This document shows positions 1-7,889 of a stretch of 40,171 nucleotides of DNA, one piece after another. The first letter of the stretch is position 1, and every line of letters begins with the position of its first letter. The DNA comes from Azospirillum humicireducens (GTDB lineage: Bacteria > Pseudomonadota > Alphaproteobacteria > Azospirillales > Azospirillaceae): positions 334,360 to 374,530 of the forward strand of contig NZ_CP028906.1 in NCBI RefSeq assembly GCF_001639105.2, given 5' to 3'. The notes below the pieces were generated by a model. It had not been told where the DNA came from. It was given only the letters and a program-made list of their open reading frames with translations, and did no database searches. The position numbers were made by a program, and so were the translations under genes.

Positions 1-10
1 GGCCGCCGGC

Positions 11-598
11 ATGCTGGCGCGCGGCAGCAGCTTCCTCTATGTCGCCCGCGCCATGGGATGCAGCCGCACCACCCTGTGGCGGGCTTATTACGGGTCCAAG
101 GATTTCCGTCACAGGGTCTGGTGGGAACGGCAGGCGCTGAAACGGGAAGCCGAGCTGCGGCTCTCCTCGCTGCGCAGTCTGGTTGTCGAGCAGATCGAAC
201 GGCTGGTCTCTTCCGGCGATCCGTCGACCGTGCGCTGGCTGGCCGACCGGCTCGGCCTTCTCGACGGGCTCGGAGATCAACCGACCCAGCGGCCAACCCA
301 GCAGCCGGCCCGGCAATCGGGAGCCCGGCAACCGGCCGACTCAGCCACGTCCCAGCCGCCGCCGTTCGAGGATGCTCCCGCCCTCATCGTCCCCGAACTG
401 GACGACGACGACATCCCCGGCGCCTTGCGTGAGCGCAGCGCGCCCGATCCGCGCGCCGTCGCCGCCATCCTCGCCCGTCCGGAATCGGAAGGACCGAAGG
501 GCGTCTATCCCTGGACCTTCAATCCCGACGATCCCTATCCCAACCTCGCCTCCGCGCTGGAACGGCAGGGCGGACAGGCCGCCTTCGGCCGCTTGTAA
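11..598 (+). CDS. Hypothetical protein with N-terminal helix-turn-helix-like region
   Basis: 195 residues if the ATG at 11 is used. The frame is open to the window edge (three codons earlier without a stop), so the true start may lie outside. Residues 1-35 look like a helix-turn-helix of the kind found in phage terminase small subunits and Hin-type recombinases (VARAMGCSRTTLWRAYY). Residues 36-80 are predicted helical and charged, 85-120 are low-complexity Gln/Pro/Ala, and the tail is acidic then aromatic (YPWTFNPDDPYPN). I do not recognise the family. DNA binding is an inference from the HTH only, and no other phage gene is nearby. It is convergent with the PspA-like gene across two hairpins. 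Confidence 0.6.
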   Translation: MLARGSSFLYVARAMGCSRTTLWRAYYGSKDFRHRVWWERQALKREAELRLSSLRSLVVEQIERLVSSGDPSTVRWLADRLGLLDGLGDQPTQRPTQQPARQSGARQPADSATSQPPPFEDAPALIVPELDDDDIPGALRERSAPDPRAVAAILARPESEGPKGVYPWTFNPDDPYPNLASALERQGGQAAFGRL

Positions 599-632
599 GG
601 CGGATGGGCCGGAGGAGGGGCCAGGGGAGGAA

Positions 633-670
633 ATGGAACAGCCGCTGGAAACCGTTCCACGCTGTTCCAT
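633..670. repeat. Nested inverted repeat between convergent genes
   Basis: Perfect 10-bp arms ATGGAACAGC (633-642) and GCTGTTCCAT (661-670) enclose a second stem TGGAA/TTCCA (646-650, 655-659), giving one long hairpin. It lies between convergent genes and may help end transcription on both strands, although neither side has a T-run. Its right half resembles the repeats at 26925-26989 and 27013-27079, so it may belong to a dispersed palindromic family. Confidence 0.6.
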
Positions 671-684
671 CCCCCAGGAGGTAA

Positions 685-712
685 GGATCGGCGGAGTTTC
701 CCCCACCGATCC
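685..712. terminator. Possible bidirectional terminator hairpin
   Basis: Arms GGATCGG (685-691) and CCGATCC (706-712) form a 7-bp stem just beyond the stop of the PspA-like gene at 723. There is no clear T-run, so intrinsic termination is only a possibility. Confidence 0.4.
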
Positions 713-722
713 CCCCTAAATG

Positions 723-1493
723 TCAGCCCTGCTTGGCCTTCAGCGCCGCCAGACGGTCCGACAGGCTGCTGGCGGTTGCCTTGCCCGACGCGGCGGCAAG
801 CGCCGCGGCGATGTTGGGGTCTTCCTTCTCCGGGGCCGACGGGCGCAGCAGCTTGGCCTTGGCGTTCGCCGCCTCGGCGGCGGCCAGATCCTTGGCGGCG
901 GTGTCCTGCATCGCCTTCAGCGCCACCGACAGGCCGCTGGTGGCGCCGGCAAGGCCGGCGGCCTGGCGGGCGGCTTCGGCCTGACGCTCGGCCATGGCGC
1001 GCTGCTGGTCGGCGCGGCCCATGTCGCGCTGGGCGCGGGTCAGGTCGGCGCGGGCGGCCTTCAGCTTGGCGCCGGCCTCGGCATAGTTCTTTTCCAGCAT
1101 CTCCAGGAATTCCTGGGCTTCGACCGCGTCGCGGACCTCGCGCTCGATCTCCGGGGCCATCTCCTCCAGCATGGCGACGATGGTCTCCAGGCTCTTCTCC
1201 AGCCCGGCCTTGCGGGCGGCATCGGTCTCGGAATCGATCTGGCGCTGCAGATGCTCGGCCGCCGCCATGCGCTGGGTCGACAGCGCCTTGATCTCGTCGG
1301 CTTCGCGCTGCTCGCGGTCGTAGATGGCGCGGGCTTCCGCCACCTGCCGGCCCAGCCCGTCCAGATGCTGCTCCATGGTCCGCAGTTCCGCTTCGGTCGC
1401 GGACTTCGGATCCCAGCGCACCAGCGCCTCCATGGCGCCCTGGACGGCCTGGTCGGTCTTGACACCCATAAGGTTGCGGATGAAGGCAAGCAT
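723..1493 (-). CDS. PspA/IM30-like coiled-coil protein
   Basis: 256 residues, almost wholly helical and rich in Ala, Glu, Arg and Gln, with long heptad stretches from about residue 30 to 190. The opening (MLAFIRNLMGVKTDQAV) resembles the amphipathic N-terminus of PspA/IM30 proteins, which coat the inner face of the cytoplasmic membrane under stress. The tail is Ala/Lys-rich. It is the last gene of a minus-strand run with a DUF350 membrane protein and a DUF2491 protein. E. coli has the same three families together as yjfJ, yjfL and yjfK, which favours a YjfJ-type PspA paralogue over the phage-shock PspA itself; no pspB, pspC or pspF is present. The membrane-support role is known for the family and inferred here. 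Confidence 0.75.
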   Translation of the reverse strand: MLAFIRNLMGVKTDQAVQGAMEALVRWDPKSATEAELRTMEQHLDGLGRQVAEARAIYDREQREADEIKALSTQRMAAAEHLQRQIDSETDAARKAGLEKSLETIVAMLEEMAPEIEREVRDAVEAQEFLEMLEKNYAEAGAKLKAARADLTRAQRDMGRADQQRAMAERQAEAARQAAGLAGATSGLSVALKAMQDTAAKDLAAAEAANAKAKLLRPSAPEKEDPNIAAALAAASGKATASSLSDRLAALKAKQG

Positions 1494-1611
1494 GGCTCGA
1501 ATCCTGTCGATGAGGGTTGTTGGAGGCGCCCCGCAAGGCGTCTCGCCTGCACAGATGGGGAGGGGACGATCCGGCGACCAGCCCCCTTATCCTTACCTCT
1601 TGGGGGCCGGC

Positions 1612-2037
1612 CTATCCGGCCATGGCGGCGGCGTTGATCAGCGCCACCCCCAGCTGGACTCCGACCAGGGTCGCCGCCGACGCGACGTTGCCGGATTCGA
1701 TCTGGCCGCGCAGGTCGCGGATCAGCAGGGTCGCGACGGCGAAGGCGACCAGCTGAAGGATCACCGCCACCACGCCCCACAGAACGATGTCCAGCACGAA
1801 GCTGCTGGTCGCCAGCGTCGCCGCCAGCGGGATGGCGATCGCGACGATGGAGCCGGCCAGCGTCAGGCCGCCGGCGGCATTGCCTTCCGCCACCAGCCGG
1901 CGTTCGTCGAAGGGGGTGATGCGGGTGTAGACGGCGACGCCGGCCGCCAGCAGCGCCAGCGTGACGGCGAGCTGGACCAGCAGCACCGGAAGCCCGGTGC
2001 CGAGCGCGGTCAGGATGGAACCGAAGGTGCTTTCCAT
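1612..2037 (-). CDS. DUF350 membrane protein (YjfL-like)
   Basis: 141 residues with about four hydrophobic segments (roughly 15-37, 55-77, 82-105 and 118-139). The repeated pattern of small residues and the ITPFDE stretch after helix 1 fit the DUF350 family, whose biochemical role is not established. It lies 25 nt downstream of the DUF2491 gene and 118 nt upstream of the PspA-like gene, all on one strand, so one transcript is likely. The ATG at 2037 starts directly before a hydrophobic helix, as expected. Confidence 0.8.
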   Translation of the reverse strand: MESTFGSILTALGTGLPVLLVQLAVTLALLAAGVAVYTRITPFDERRLVAEGNAAGGLTLAGSIVAIAIPLAATLATSSFVLDIVLWGVVAVILQLVAFAVATLLIRDLRGQIESGNVASAATLVGVQLGVALINAAAMAG

Positions 2038-2062
2038 GGGGCCGGCACTCTTGTCGTGTGGG

Positions 2063-3877
2063 TTAGGACAGGGAGAGGGATGCGGGGTTCACGTCGATGC
2101 CGGCGGCGATCTCGACCGAGGCGCGGCCGGACCGCTCCACCGCTTCCACCAGGATGTACTCCATGGTGGGGGCAGGGGCCGCGGCACCGGTGGGGGCACC
2201 GTACAGCATGGACTGGCTGACCACCGTCTCGGTGCCGCGCACGGTCTGGCGCGCCTCGCTGAGGGTGAAGGGCTGGATGCGGCTGGCGCCCGGCTGCCAG
2301 ACGCGGGCATAGAGCTTGCCGTCCTTGGTCTGGAACTCCGGCCAGCCGATCATCCCCTCGGCATCGTCCAGCCAGAAGCCCCACTCGCCCTCGTCCGACG
2401 GGGTGACGCTGTCGATGGGGGTGAAATAGCGGCATTCGTCCGGCTGCCCGTCGGGGCCGAGATGAAGCTGGAAGAACCCCCCGGCCTTTCCGGGGCCGCC
2501 CGGCAGATGCAGCCGGTAGACGGTGGCCGGGCCGGAGGTGACGGTGCCGACCGCCTCGATCGACACCAGCCGGTCGCTGCCGGTGTCCGGCGCCTTCACC
2601 TTGGTGGCGCTCTCCGCCAGCAGGAAGGGGGTGGGGTCGATGGTGACCGCCATGCCCAGCCGGAACAGCGACGGGCTGTAGGCCTTGCCGCCGAGCTTCT
2701 GGTTCACGTAGTTGCCGAGCGTTCCGAACAGGGGCACGTCCGATCCTCCCTTGGAGACTGGGCCGGTGGAGACTGGGCTTGGTTTCGTCGCCGGGGCATC
2801 CATCCGCCGCCGGGCCCGCCACAGCAGGAACAGCACCGCCGCGCCCAGCAGCAGCAGAACCCACAGCCACATGCTGTACCCGGAGGTGCGGGGATCGGCG
2901 CGGGCCAGATCCGCCGGCACGTCGGGCGGCAATTGGCCGGCTTGGCGCGGGCTGCCGGATTGCGCGGCCACCGACTGGTCGAGCTGGTCCAGCTTGCCGC
3001 GCAGGTCCGCATCGTCGCGGGCCAGCCGGTCGGCTTCCTTCCGCCATTCCCGATAACCGGGGTCGTCGGCGTTGTTGTGGAAGAAGGCGGCGTGGCCCGG
3101 CCGGGTCAGCGTGTCGAGCATGAACCACAGGAACAGCCCGTCCCAGACGCCGAAGCGCCGCGGTGCGGTATAGGCATAGGACGGCGGATTCCAGCCGTAG
3201 CGGCCATAGGGATTGGCAGGTGCGGGCTGTGTCGACGGGGCGCGGTAGGACGACCCGCCTCCCCCCCACCAGTTCCAGCCCGATCCACTGGAGCTGCTGG
3301 AATTGCCGGTGCGGCCCTGGGTGGCGGCGGCGGGCGGCGGCGCGGCGGTAGGCGTGCGGTCGGTCTCCTGGCGGGCGCGGTAGCGGTTCAGCACGTCGGC
3401 CGAGCCCTGCTGGCTGAAGGTCCGGTCGCCGGCGGAGGTCGGGGGGGCGGCGACGGAGGGGGCGCTGTTGCCCGGCCGGGCATAGCCGCCGCTGGAGCTG
3501 GAAGGGCCGCCGGAGAACCATCCGCCGCCGCTGCTTCCGGTCGAGGGCGTGCGCGGGGCGGACGGGCGGGAGTAGCCGCTGCTGCTGCCGCCGCTGACGG
3601 AGGGCGTGCGCGATGGCCGGGAATAGCCGCCCGAGGACGACGACCGGCCGCCACGACCGGCACGGGCCTGGGCCTCGTCCGGAGCCAGGGCGACGGAGAC
3701 CGCCGCGGTTGCGGCGATGGCGAGCGGAGCGGGTGCCGCCGGCACGGTCAGGATGGCGCCGACGGGAGCCGCCATCGGCTGCACCGTCATCAGCAGGGCG
3801 ACGGCGGCGGCGCGCCATCGCTGTTTCCAGAGGTCCGGCGGCCGGCTGGGACACCGGGTCTTCGCGGTCTGCGTCAT
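2063..3877 (-). CDS. DUF2491 (YjfK-like) protein with long Ser/Gly-rich N-terminal extension
   Basis: 604 residues in three parts. Residues 1-70 hold a signal-like stretch with a hydrophobic Ala-rich segment. Residues 70-230 are low-complexity Ser/Gly/Pro/Arg with repeated YSRPS-like units. At about 335-360 there is a second membrane helix (WLWVLLLLGAAVLFLLW) followed by a basic stop-transfer run. The C-terminal 220 residues match the DUF2491/YjfK style (two beta-rich halves; GGFFQLHLGPDGQ and EWGFWLDDAEGMIGWPEF). E. coli YjfK is only about 220 residues, so the extension and membrane anchor are the notable difference. First gene of the yjf-like run. The start at 3877 is the first good ATG; a later one is possible. 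Confidence 0.7.
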   Translation of the reverse strand: MTQTAKTRCPSRPPDLWKQRWRAAAVALLMTVQPMAAPVGAILTVPAAPAPLAIAATAAVSVALAPDEAQARAGRGGRSSSSGGYSRPSRTPSVSGGSSSGYSRPSAPRTPSTGSSGGGWFSGGPSSSSGGYARPGNSAPSVAAPPTSAGDRTFSQQGSADVLNRYRARQETDRTPTAAPPPAAATQGRTGNSSSSSGSGWNWWGGGGSSYRAPSTQPAPANPYGRYGWNPPSYAYTAPRRFGVWDGLFLWFMLDTLTRPGHAAFFHNNADDPGYREWRKEADRLARDDADLRGKLDQLDQSVAAQSGSPRQAGQLPPDVPADLARADPRTSGYSMWLWVLLLLGAAVLFLLWRARRRMDAPATKPSPVSTGPVSKGGSDVPLFGTLGNYVNQKLGGKAYSPSLFRLGMAVTIDPTPFLLAESATKVKAPDTGSDRLVSIEAVGTVTSGPATVYRLHLPGGPGKAGGFFQLHLGPDGQPDECRYFTPIDSVTPSDEGEWGFWLDDAEGMIGWPEFQTKDGKLYARVWQPGASRIQPFTLSEARQTVRGTETVVSQSMLYGAPTGAAAPAPTMEYILVEAVERSGRASVEIAAGIDVNPASLSLS

Positions 3878-4006
3878 CCATCCTCTCGCGCGTCATCCGG
3901 AGCCGGTTCAACCGGCCCTCCCGGCGATTCGTCGCGCGAGCGTAGGCAGATACGCGGCGGTGCTCAAGGGATTAACCGTCGTGGCCAGCCGGTTGCGGCC
4001 GAACCG

Positions 4007-4789
4007 TCACGAGACGGCGGTCGCCGCCTGCTTGTTCCGCTCCGGCTCGTCCTGTTGCGGACGGATGGTGGGCGGGCCGCCGGCTGCGGTGACGAGCCGG
4101 TCGCTGGCGGACTCCAGCCTTTCCTCCAGATCGCGCATCGCCTCGGCGCGCGGTCGGCCGGGAGGGATCGGCGGCAGGAACTCCACCACCACGGTGCCCG
4201 GACGCTTCAGGAAGCTGCGGCGCGGCCAATAGAGACCGGCGTTCAGCGCCATCGGCACGATGGGGATCTTCAGGCTGTCATAGAGCATGCCAACGCCGAT
4301 CCGATAGGGCCGGTATGTGCCGGGAGCGACGCGGGTCCCCTGCGGGAAGATCACGATGGGCCGGCCTTCGTCGCGCACCGGGCGGGAGTTCCGGATCAGC
4401 GACTTGATCGCCGCCCCGCCGGCGCCGCGGTCGACCGGGATCATCTTCGCCTTGGCGGCGTACCAGCCCCAGATCGGGATCCACATCAGCTCCCGCTTCA
4501 GGATGATCGCCGGGTCCTTCACCAGAAGGTGGAGCTTCATCGTCTCCCAGGCCGACTGGTGCTTGGCCGCCAGCAGGAAGGGGCCGTCGGGCAGGTTCTC
4601 GCGCCCGCGCACCTCGTAGCGGATGCCGACGAGCGTGCGCTCCAGCCAGCCGACGGTGCTGAGATACCATTTCACGACCGCGACCATCTGCGGACGCGGC
4701 AGCAGCAGCATCCACAGCAGGGCGAAGCACATCAGCGCGGTCCAGAGATGGAACGCGATGTTGAAGGCGAGGGACCGGATCCAGATCAT
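4007..4789 (-). CDS. plsC: 1-acyl-sn-glycerol-3-phosphate acyltransferase
   Basis: 260 residues. Transfers an acyl chain to lysophosphatidic acid to make phosphatidic acid at the inner membrane. An N-terminal hydrophobic helix (about 8-32) is followed by acyltransferase block I at His77. The usual HX4D is HX4E here (HQSAWE, His77 and Glu82), a conservative change seen in part of the family. Block III is FPQGTR (148-153), followed by a PIVPMALNAG segment. The ATG at 4789 places the membrane helix right at the N-terminus; longer readings of this frame upstream have no support. It is divergent from ftsE across 147 bp. Confidence 0.9.
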   Translation of the reverse strand: MIWIRSLAFNIAFHLWTALMCFALLWMLLLPRPQMVAVVKWYLSTVGWLERTLVGIRYEVRGRENLPDGPFLLAAKHQSAWETMKLHLLVKDPAIILKRELMWIPIWGWYAAKAKMIPVDRGAGGAAIKSLIRNSRPVRDEGRPIVIFPQGTRVAPGTYRPYRIGVGMLYDSLKIPIVPMALNAGLYWPRRSFLKRPGTVVVEFLPPIPPGRPRAEAMRDLEERLESASDRLVTAAGGPPTIRPQQDEPERNKQAATAVS

Positions 4790-4936
4790 GGCCGGCAACT
4801 TGTCAGGTCTTCGCCGACTTCTCAAGTATTCCGCACTGTTGCGGCGATGGTCCCGCGGCGCGGGGCGGGGTGGACTCCGCTCCGCGCCGGGTGCATTGTC
4901 CCGGGCGTGGAGGGGTGTCGTGACTGTGGTGGGACC

Positions 4937-5662
4937 GTGATTCGTTTCGAGAATGTCGGCTTGCGGTACGGCACGGAGGCGGAGGTGCTGCGCGACATCA
5001 GCTTCACTCTGCTGCCGGGGTCCTTCCATTTCCTGACCGGCGCCAGCGGGGCGGGCAAATCGTCGCTGCTGAAGCTGATGTATCTGGCCCACCGGCCATC
5101 GCGCGGTCTGGTCACCCTGTTCGGCCGCGACATGGCGATGGCGACCCGCCGCGACCTGCCGGAACTGCGCCGCCAGATCGGCGTGGTGTTCCAGGACTTC
5201 GCGCTGCTCGACCATCTGTCGGCGCTGGACAATGTGGCGCTGCCGCTGCGCATGGCCGGCACGCCGGAGGCCGACGTCGTCGCCCACTGCACCGAGATCC
5301 TGCGCTGGGTGGGGCTGGGCAACCACCTGCATGCCAAGCCGTCCACCCTGTCGGGCGGGCAGAAGCAGCGGGTGGCCATCGCGCGCTCGGTCATCAACCG
5401 GCCGCGGCTTCTGCTGGCGGACGAGCCGACCGGCAACGTCGACGATGGCATCGGCATGCGCCTGCTCTATCTGTTCGAGGAGCTGTACAAGCTGGGGACC
5501 ACCGTGGTGATCGCCACCCACAACGAGGCGCTGATCCGCCGCTTCGACCATCCGCGCCTGCATCTCGACAATGGCCGGCTGATGGTGCTGCCCGCGCACG
5601 GAAACCGGGTTCAAGATGGCCGTGCCGGCGACATGCGCCCGCAAGAGTCGCGGTGGGAGTAG
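4937..5662 (+). CDS. ftsE: Cell-division ABC transporter ATP-binding protein FtsE
   Basis: 241 residues from a GTG start at 4937, behind a GGTGGGA Shine-Dalgarno-like stretch. Walker A is GASGAGKS (35-42), the signature LSGGQKQR lies near 140 and Walker B is LLLADEPTGN. The Q-loop region (VVFQDFALLDHLSALDNV) and the NEALIRR segment after the switch His are typical of FtsE. With FtsX it couples ATP hydrolysis in the cytoplasm to activation of septal peptidoglycan hydrolases outside. ftsX follows 4 nt downstream. The frame stays open far upstream, but similarity begins at IRFENVGLRYG. Confidence 0.95.
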   Translation: MIRFENVGLRYGTEAEVLRDISFTLLPGSFHFLTGASGAGKSSLLKLMYLAHRPSRGLVTLFGRDMAMATRRDLPELRRQIGVVFQDFALLDHLSALDNVALPLRMAGTPEADVVAHCTEILRWVGLGNHLHAKPSTLSGGQKQRVAIARSVINRPRLLLADEPTGNVDDGIGMRLLYLFEELYKLGTTVVIATHNEALIRRFDHPRLHLDNGRLMVLPAHGNRVQDGRAGDMRPQESRWE

Positions 5663-5666
5663 CGGC

Positions 5667-6560
5667 ATGGCGCTTCGACCTGTCCGTCCCCGCTCCGACC
5701 TGCCGCTGGCTGTCGATCCCTCCTCGCGCTTTCTCGGCTGGATCACCACGCTGATGGCGTTCCTGGCGGTACTGGCGCTGGCCGGCGCCATGCTGGTGTC
5801 GGATTTGGCGCAACGGTGGGACAGCGGTCTCGCCGGTGGGCTGACCGTGCAGGTGGCGCCGATGCCGGGCGCTCCGGTCGCGCCGCTGGACGAGCGGGTG
5901 GAGGCGGCGGTCACCGTCCTGCGCTCCTTCCCCGGCATCCGGTCGGCCAATGTGCTGGGCGGGGGCGAGATCGCCCGGCTGCTGGAACCCTGGCTGGGGA
6001 CGGGGGCGTCGGACCCGCTGCTGCCGATGCCGCGGCTGATCGACGTCGCCGCCGATGGGGCGGTCGATGTCGCGGCCTTGCGGCTTCGCCTGGCGTCGGC
6101 GGCGCCGGGGACGACACTGGATGACCATGCGGTGTGGCTGGCCGACCTGCGCTCCTTCGCCGGGGCGTTGCGGCTGGCGGCGTTGGGCGTGGTCCTGCTG
6201 ATCGGGGCGGCGGCGGTGATGACAGTGGTCTTCGCCGTGCGCACCGGCCTTGCCATCCACCGTCCGGTGGTGGAATTGCTGCACCTGATGGGCGCCACCG
6301 ACCGCTATGTATCCCGCCAGTTCGAACGGCATGTGGTGTCTCTGTGCTTGCGCGGCGGCACCATCGGCCTGCTGCTGGCCGGCGGCACGCTGTTTGGGCT
6401 GTATCGGGCGTCCCAGGGGCTGCGGGCCAGCCTGCTGTCCGACCTGTCGCTGCAGCCCTGGCAGTGGGCGGTGCTGCTTCTGGTGCCGGGAATGCTGGCC
6501 CTGCTGGCGCTGGCGACCGCGCGCTGGACCGTCCTGCGCACCCTGGAGTCCATGCCGTGA
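5667..6560 (+). CDS. ftsX: Cell-division protein FtsX
   Basis: 297 residues. Transmembrane helix 1 lies at about 28-50, a periplasmic domain at about 50-165, and three more helices follow, matching the four-helix FtsX plan. The region LLHLMGATDRYVSRQFERH is the conserved FtsX cytoplasmic loop. I chose the ATG at 5667 because a GGGAG ribosome-binding site lies about 10 nt before it; an in-frame ATG at 5616 would overlap ftsE by 47 nt. Partner of FtsE in septum peptidoglycan remodelling. Confidence 0.9.
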   Translation: MALRPVRPRSDLPLAVDPSSRFLGWITTLMAFLAVLALAGAMLVSDLAQRWDSGLAGGLTVQVAPMPGAPVAPLDERVEAAVTVLRSFPGIRSANVLGGGEIARLLEPWLGTGASDPLLPMPRLIDVAADGAVDVAALRLRLASAAPGTTLDDHAVWLADLRSFAGALRLAALGVVLLIGAAAVMTVVFAVRTGLAIHRPVVELLHLMGATDRYVSRQFERHVVSLCLRGGTIGLLLAGGTLFGLYRASQGLRASLLSDLSLQPWQWAVLLLVPGMLALLALATARWTVLRTLESMP

Positions 6561-6573
6561 GCCGGGGGGCGCC

Positions 6574-7212
6574 ATGAGATCCGTGCACCGGCGGCGTAAT
6601 GGGATGGTGGCGCGGGCGGTGGCCTTTCTGCTGGCCGGCTCGCTGGTGGCGGCCGTCCTCTGGCTGGGCGGGCTGGTCTGGTACGCTGCGGACGTACCGC
6701 GCTCCTCCCCCGCCGGGGCCGATGCCGAACGGAAGACCGACGCCATCGTCGTGCTGACGGGCGGCAGCAACCGGTTGGGAACCGGACTGGAGCTGCTGGC
6801 CGCCGGACGGGCGAAGAAGCTGTTTGTCTCCGGCGTCTATGACGGCGTGGAGGTGCAGGAACTGCTGAAGCTGTCGCGCCGCTCCCCGACCGAGATGGAA
6901 TGCTGCATCACGCTTGGCTACTCGGCGGACAGCACCATCGGAAACGCCTACGAGACGGCGGACTGGATGCGCGACCAGGGGTTCCGGTCGCTGCGGCTGG
7001 TGACCGCCAACTACCACATGCGCCGCAGCCTGCTGGAATTGTCGATGGCAATGCCCGATTTGGAGCTGGTGCCCCATCCCGTCGTTGCCCCCACCGTCCA
7101 TCTGGACGAGTGGTGGATGTGGCCCGGCACCGCGAACCTGCTGATCAACGAATACAACAAGCTGCTGGTGGTCGGCTTGCGCTGGATGGTGCATCGGGCA
7201 GTCAAGGGCTGA
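6574..7212 (+). CDS. YdcF family (DUF218) membrane-anchored protein
   Basis: 212 residues. One N-terminal membrane helix (about 12-36) is followed by the DUF218 fold: an AIVVLTGG strand near 50, a GRAKKLFVSG strand near 80, the ST-containing NAYETADW helix, and a VTANYHMRRS segment that carries the conserved His/Arg pocket. Members such as E. coli YdcF, SanA and ElyC bind nucleotides or affect envelope polymer synthesis; the substrate here is unknown. It lies 13 nt after ftsX, so it is probably in the same transcript, which hints at an envelope role. The start at 6574 places the helix at the N-terminus. Confidence 0.85.
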   Translation: MRSVHRRRNGMVARAVAFLLAGSLVAAVLWLGGLVWYAADVPRSSPAGADAERKTDAIVVLTGGSNRLGTGLELLAAGRAKKLFVSGVYDGVEVQELLKLSRRSPTEMECCITLGYSADSTIGNAYETADWMRDQGFRSLRLVTANYHMRRSLLELSMAMPDLELVPHPVVAPTVHLDEWWMWPGTANLLINEYNKLLVVGLRWMVHRAVKG

Positions 7213-7246
7213 CGGCCGGAACCGCGTTTGGAGCCGGGCGGAAAAG

Positions 7247-7268
7247 CGAATGAGAATGACTTGCAATT
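7247..7268 (+). promoter_or_regulatory. Fur-like iron box upstream of hemP
   Basis: The stretch AATGAGAATGACTTGCAAT (7249-7267) resembles the Fur consensus of repeated (A/G)ATAAT hexamers and lies 87 nt before the hemP start. hemP genes are commonly iron-repressed by Fur or Irr in alphaproteobacteria. The site is read by eye; which regulator binds is inferred. Confidence 0.6.
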
Positions 7269-7353
7269 AGCTCCGGACGGGCGTAGTGTCCGGTTCAGGG
7301 TTCACGCCCGGACATCGCCGACCGCAACGTCCGTCCAGCAAGAAAGACACGCC

Positions 7354-7521
7354 ATGCACGACATCGCCGTCTCCGCTCCCGCTTCCTTCATCGCCGCGTC
7401 CCTGCCGGTGGTCGAATCCGCCCGTCTGATGTCGGGCAGCCGCGAGATCGTGATCCAGCACGCCGGGCAGAGCTATCGCCTGCGCGTGACCCGCGCCAAC
7501 AAGCTGATTCTCACCAAGTAA
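7354..7521 (+). CDS. hemP: Hemin uptake protein HemP
   Basis: 55 residues. The C-terminal half has the HemP signature: SREIVIQHAGQSYRLRVTRA followed by NKLILTK at the end. Small HemP proteins act in haem uptake, and in several proteobacteria as an activator of haem-receptor expression. No haem receptor or transporter is beside it here, so it is a solo copy. I took the ATG at 7354; a longer in-frame reading from 7228 would cross the Fur-like region. A strong terminator follows. Confidence 0.85.
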   Translation: MHDIAVSAPASFIAASLPVVESARLMSGSREIVIQHAGQSYRLRVTRANKLILTK

Positions 7522-7560
7522 AAAGACCTTCAAAAGAACCTTCCGGGAATACGCCATCGG

Positions 7561-7600
7561 GAATGGGCGCCGGCCATGTGGCCCGGCGCCCATTCTTTTT
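7561..7600 (+). terminator. Intrinsic terminator after hemP
   Basis: Thirteen-bp arms GAATGGGCGCCGG (7561-7573) and CCGGCGCCCATTC (7583-7595), with a short CC/GG continuation inside, are followed by TTTTT (7596-7600). It lies 40 nt after the hemP stop. The copper-chaperone gene arrives from the other side. Confidence 0.92.
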
Positions 7601-7612
7601 GCGGATTGCGCC

Positions 7613-7813
7613 TCACGCCCGGCCCTGCACCTCATAGCCGGCATCCTCGATGACCTGGCGGATGGTCGATTCGTCGGCGTCGCCCTCGATGGTCACCTGG
7701 CCCTTCTTCAGATCGACCAAGGCGCGCTCGACCGATGGCAGCGCTTCCACCGCCTTGGTTACGGTCTGGGCGCATTGGCCGCACGACATTCCGGATACCT
7801 TCAACGTCAGCAT
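7613..7813 (-). CDS. Heavy-metal-associated copper chaperone (CopZ-like)
   Basis: 66 residues, a single HMA domain with metal-binding motif GMSCGQC (Cys11 and Cys14) after the first strand, then the usual beta-alpha-beta-beta-alpha-beta layout ending in EDAGYEV. Such proteins carry Cu(I) in the cytoplasm to a copper ATPase. The CueR-type promoter just upstream supports copper as the metal. No copper ATPase or CueR gene lies in the window. Confidence 0.9.
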   Translation of the reverse strand: MLTLKVSGMSCGQCAQTVTKAVEALPSVERALVDLKKGQVTIEGDADESTIRQVIEDAGYEVQGRA

Positions 7814-7865
7814 GGGTCTCTTCTCCCTTGGCGGTGCGATGGCGCACGGAATCTGCACAGGCTGG

Positions 7866-7889
7866 GCCTTCCAGTGGTTGGAAGGTCAA
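7866..7889 (-). promoter_or_regulatory. CueR-type (MerR family) promoter/operator
   Basis: On the minus strand TTGACC (7889-7884) runs into an inverted repeat, CCTTCCA (7885-7879) and TGGAAGG (7873-7867), separated by 5 nt. This matches the known CueR operator layout (TTGACCTTCC, 7 nt, GGAAGG) in which the dyad fills an overlong 19-nt spacer. It sits 54-76 nt before the copper-chaperone start. Confidence 0.82.

Noticed and set aside
11..598. Remnant prophage at the left edge
   Set aside because: Only a weak terminase-small-subunit-like HTH; no other phage gene is nearby.
1961..5662. 1233-residue plus-strand open frame
   Set aside because: Only the last 241 residues are real (ftsE). The rest is antisense to the DUF2491, DUF350 and plsC genes and is low-complexity.
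4007..6298. 763-residue minus-strand open frame
   Set aside because: Only the last 260 residues (plsC) have family motifs; the rest is opposite ftsE and ftsX.
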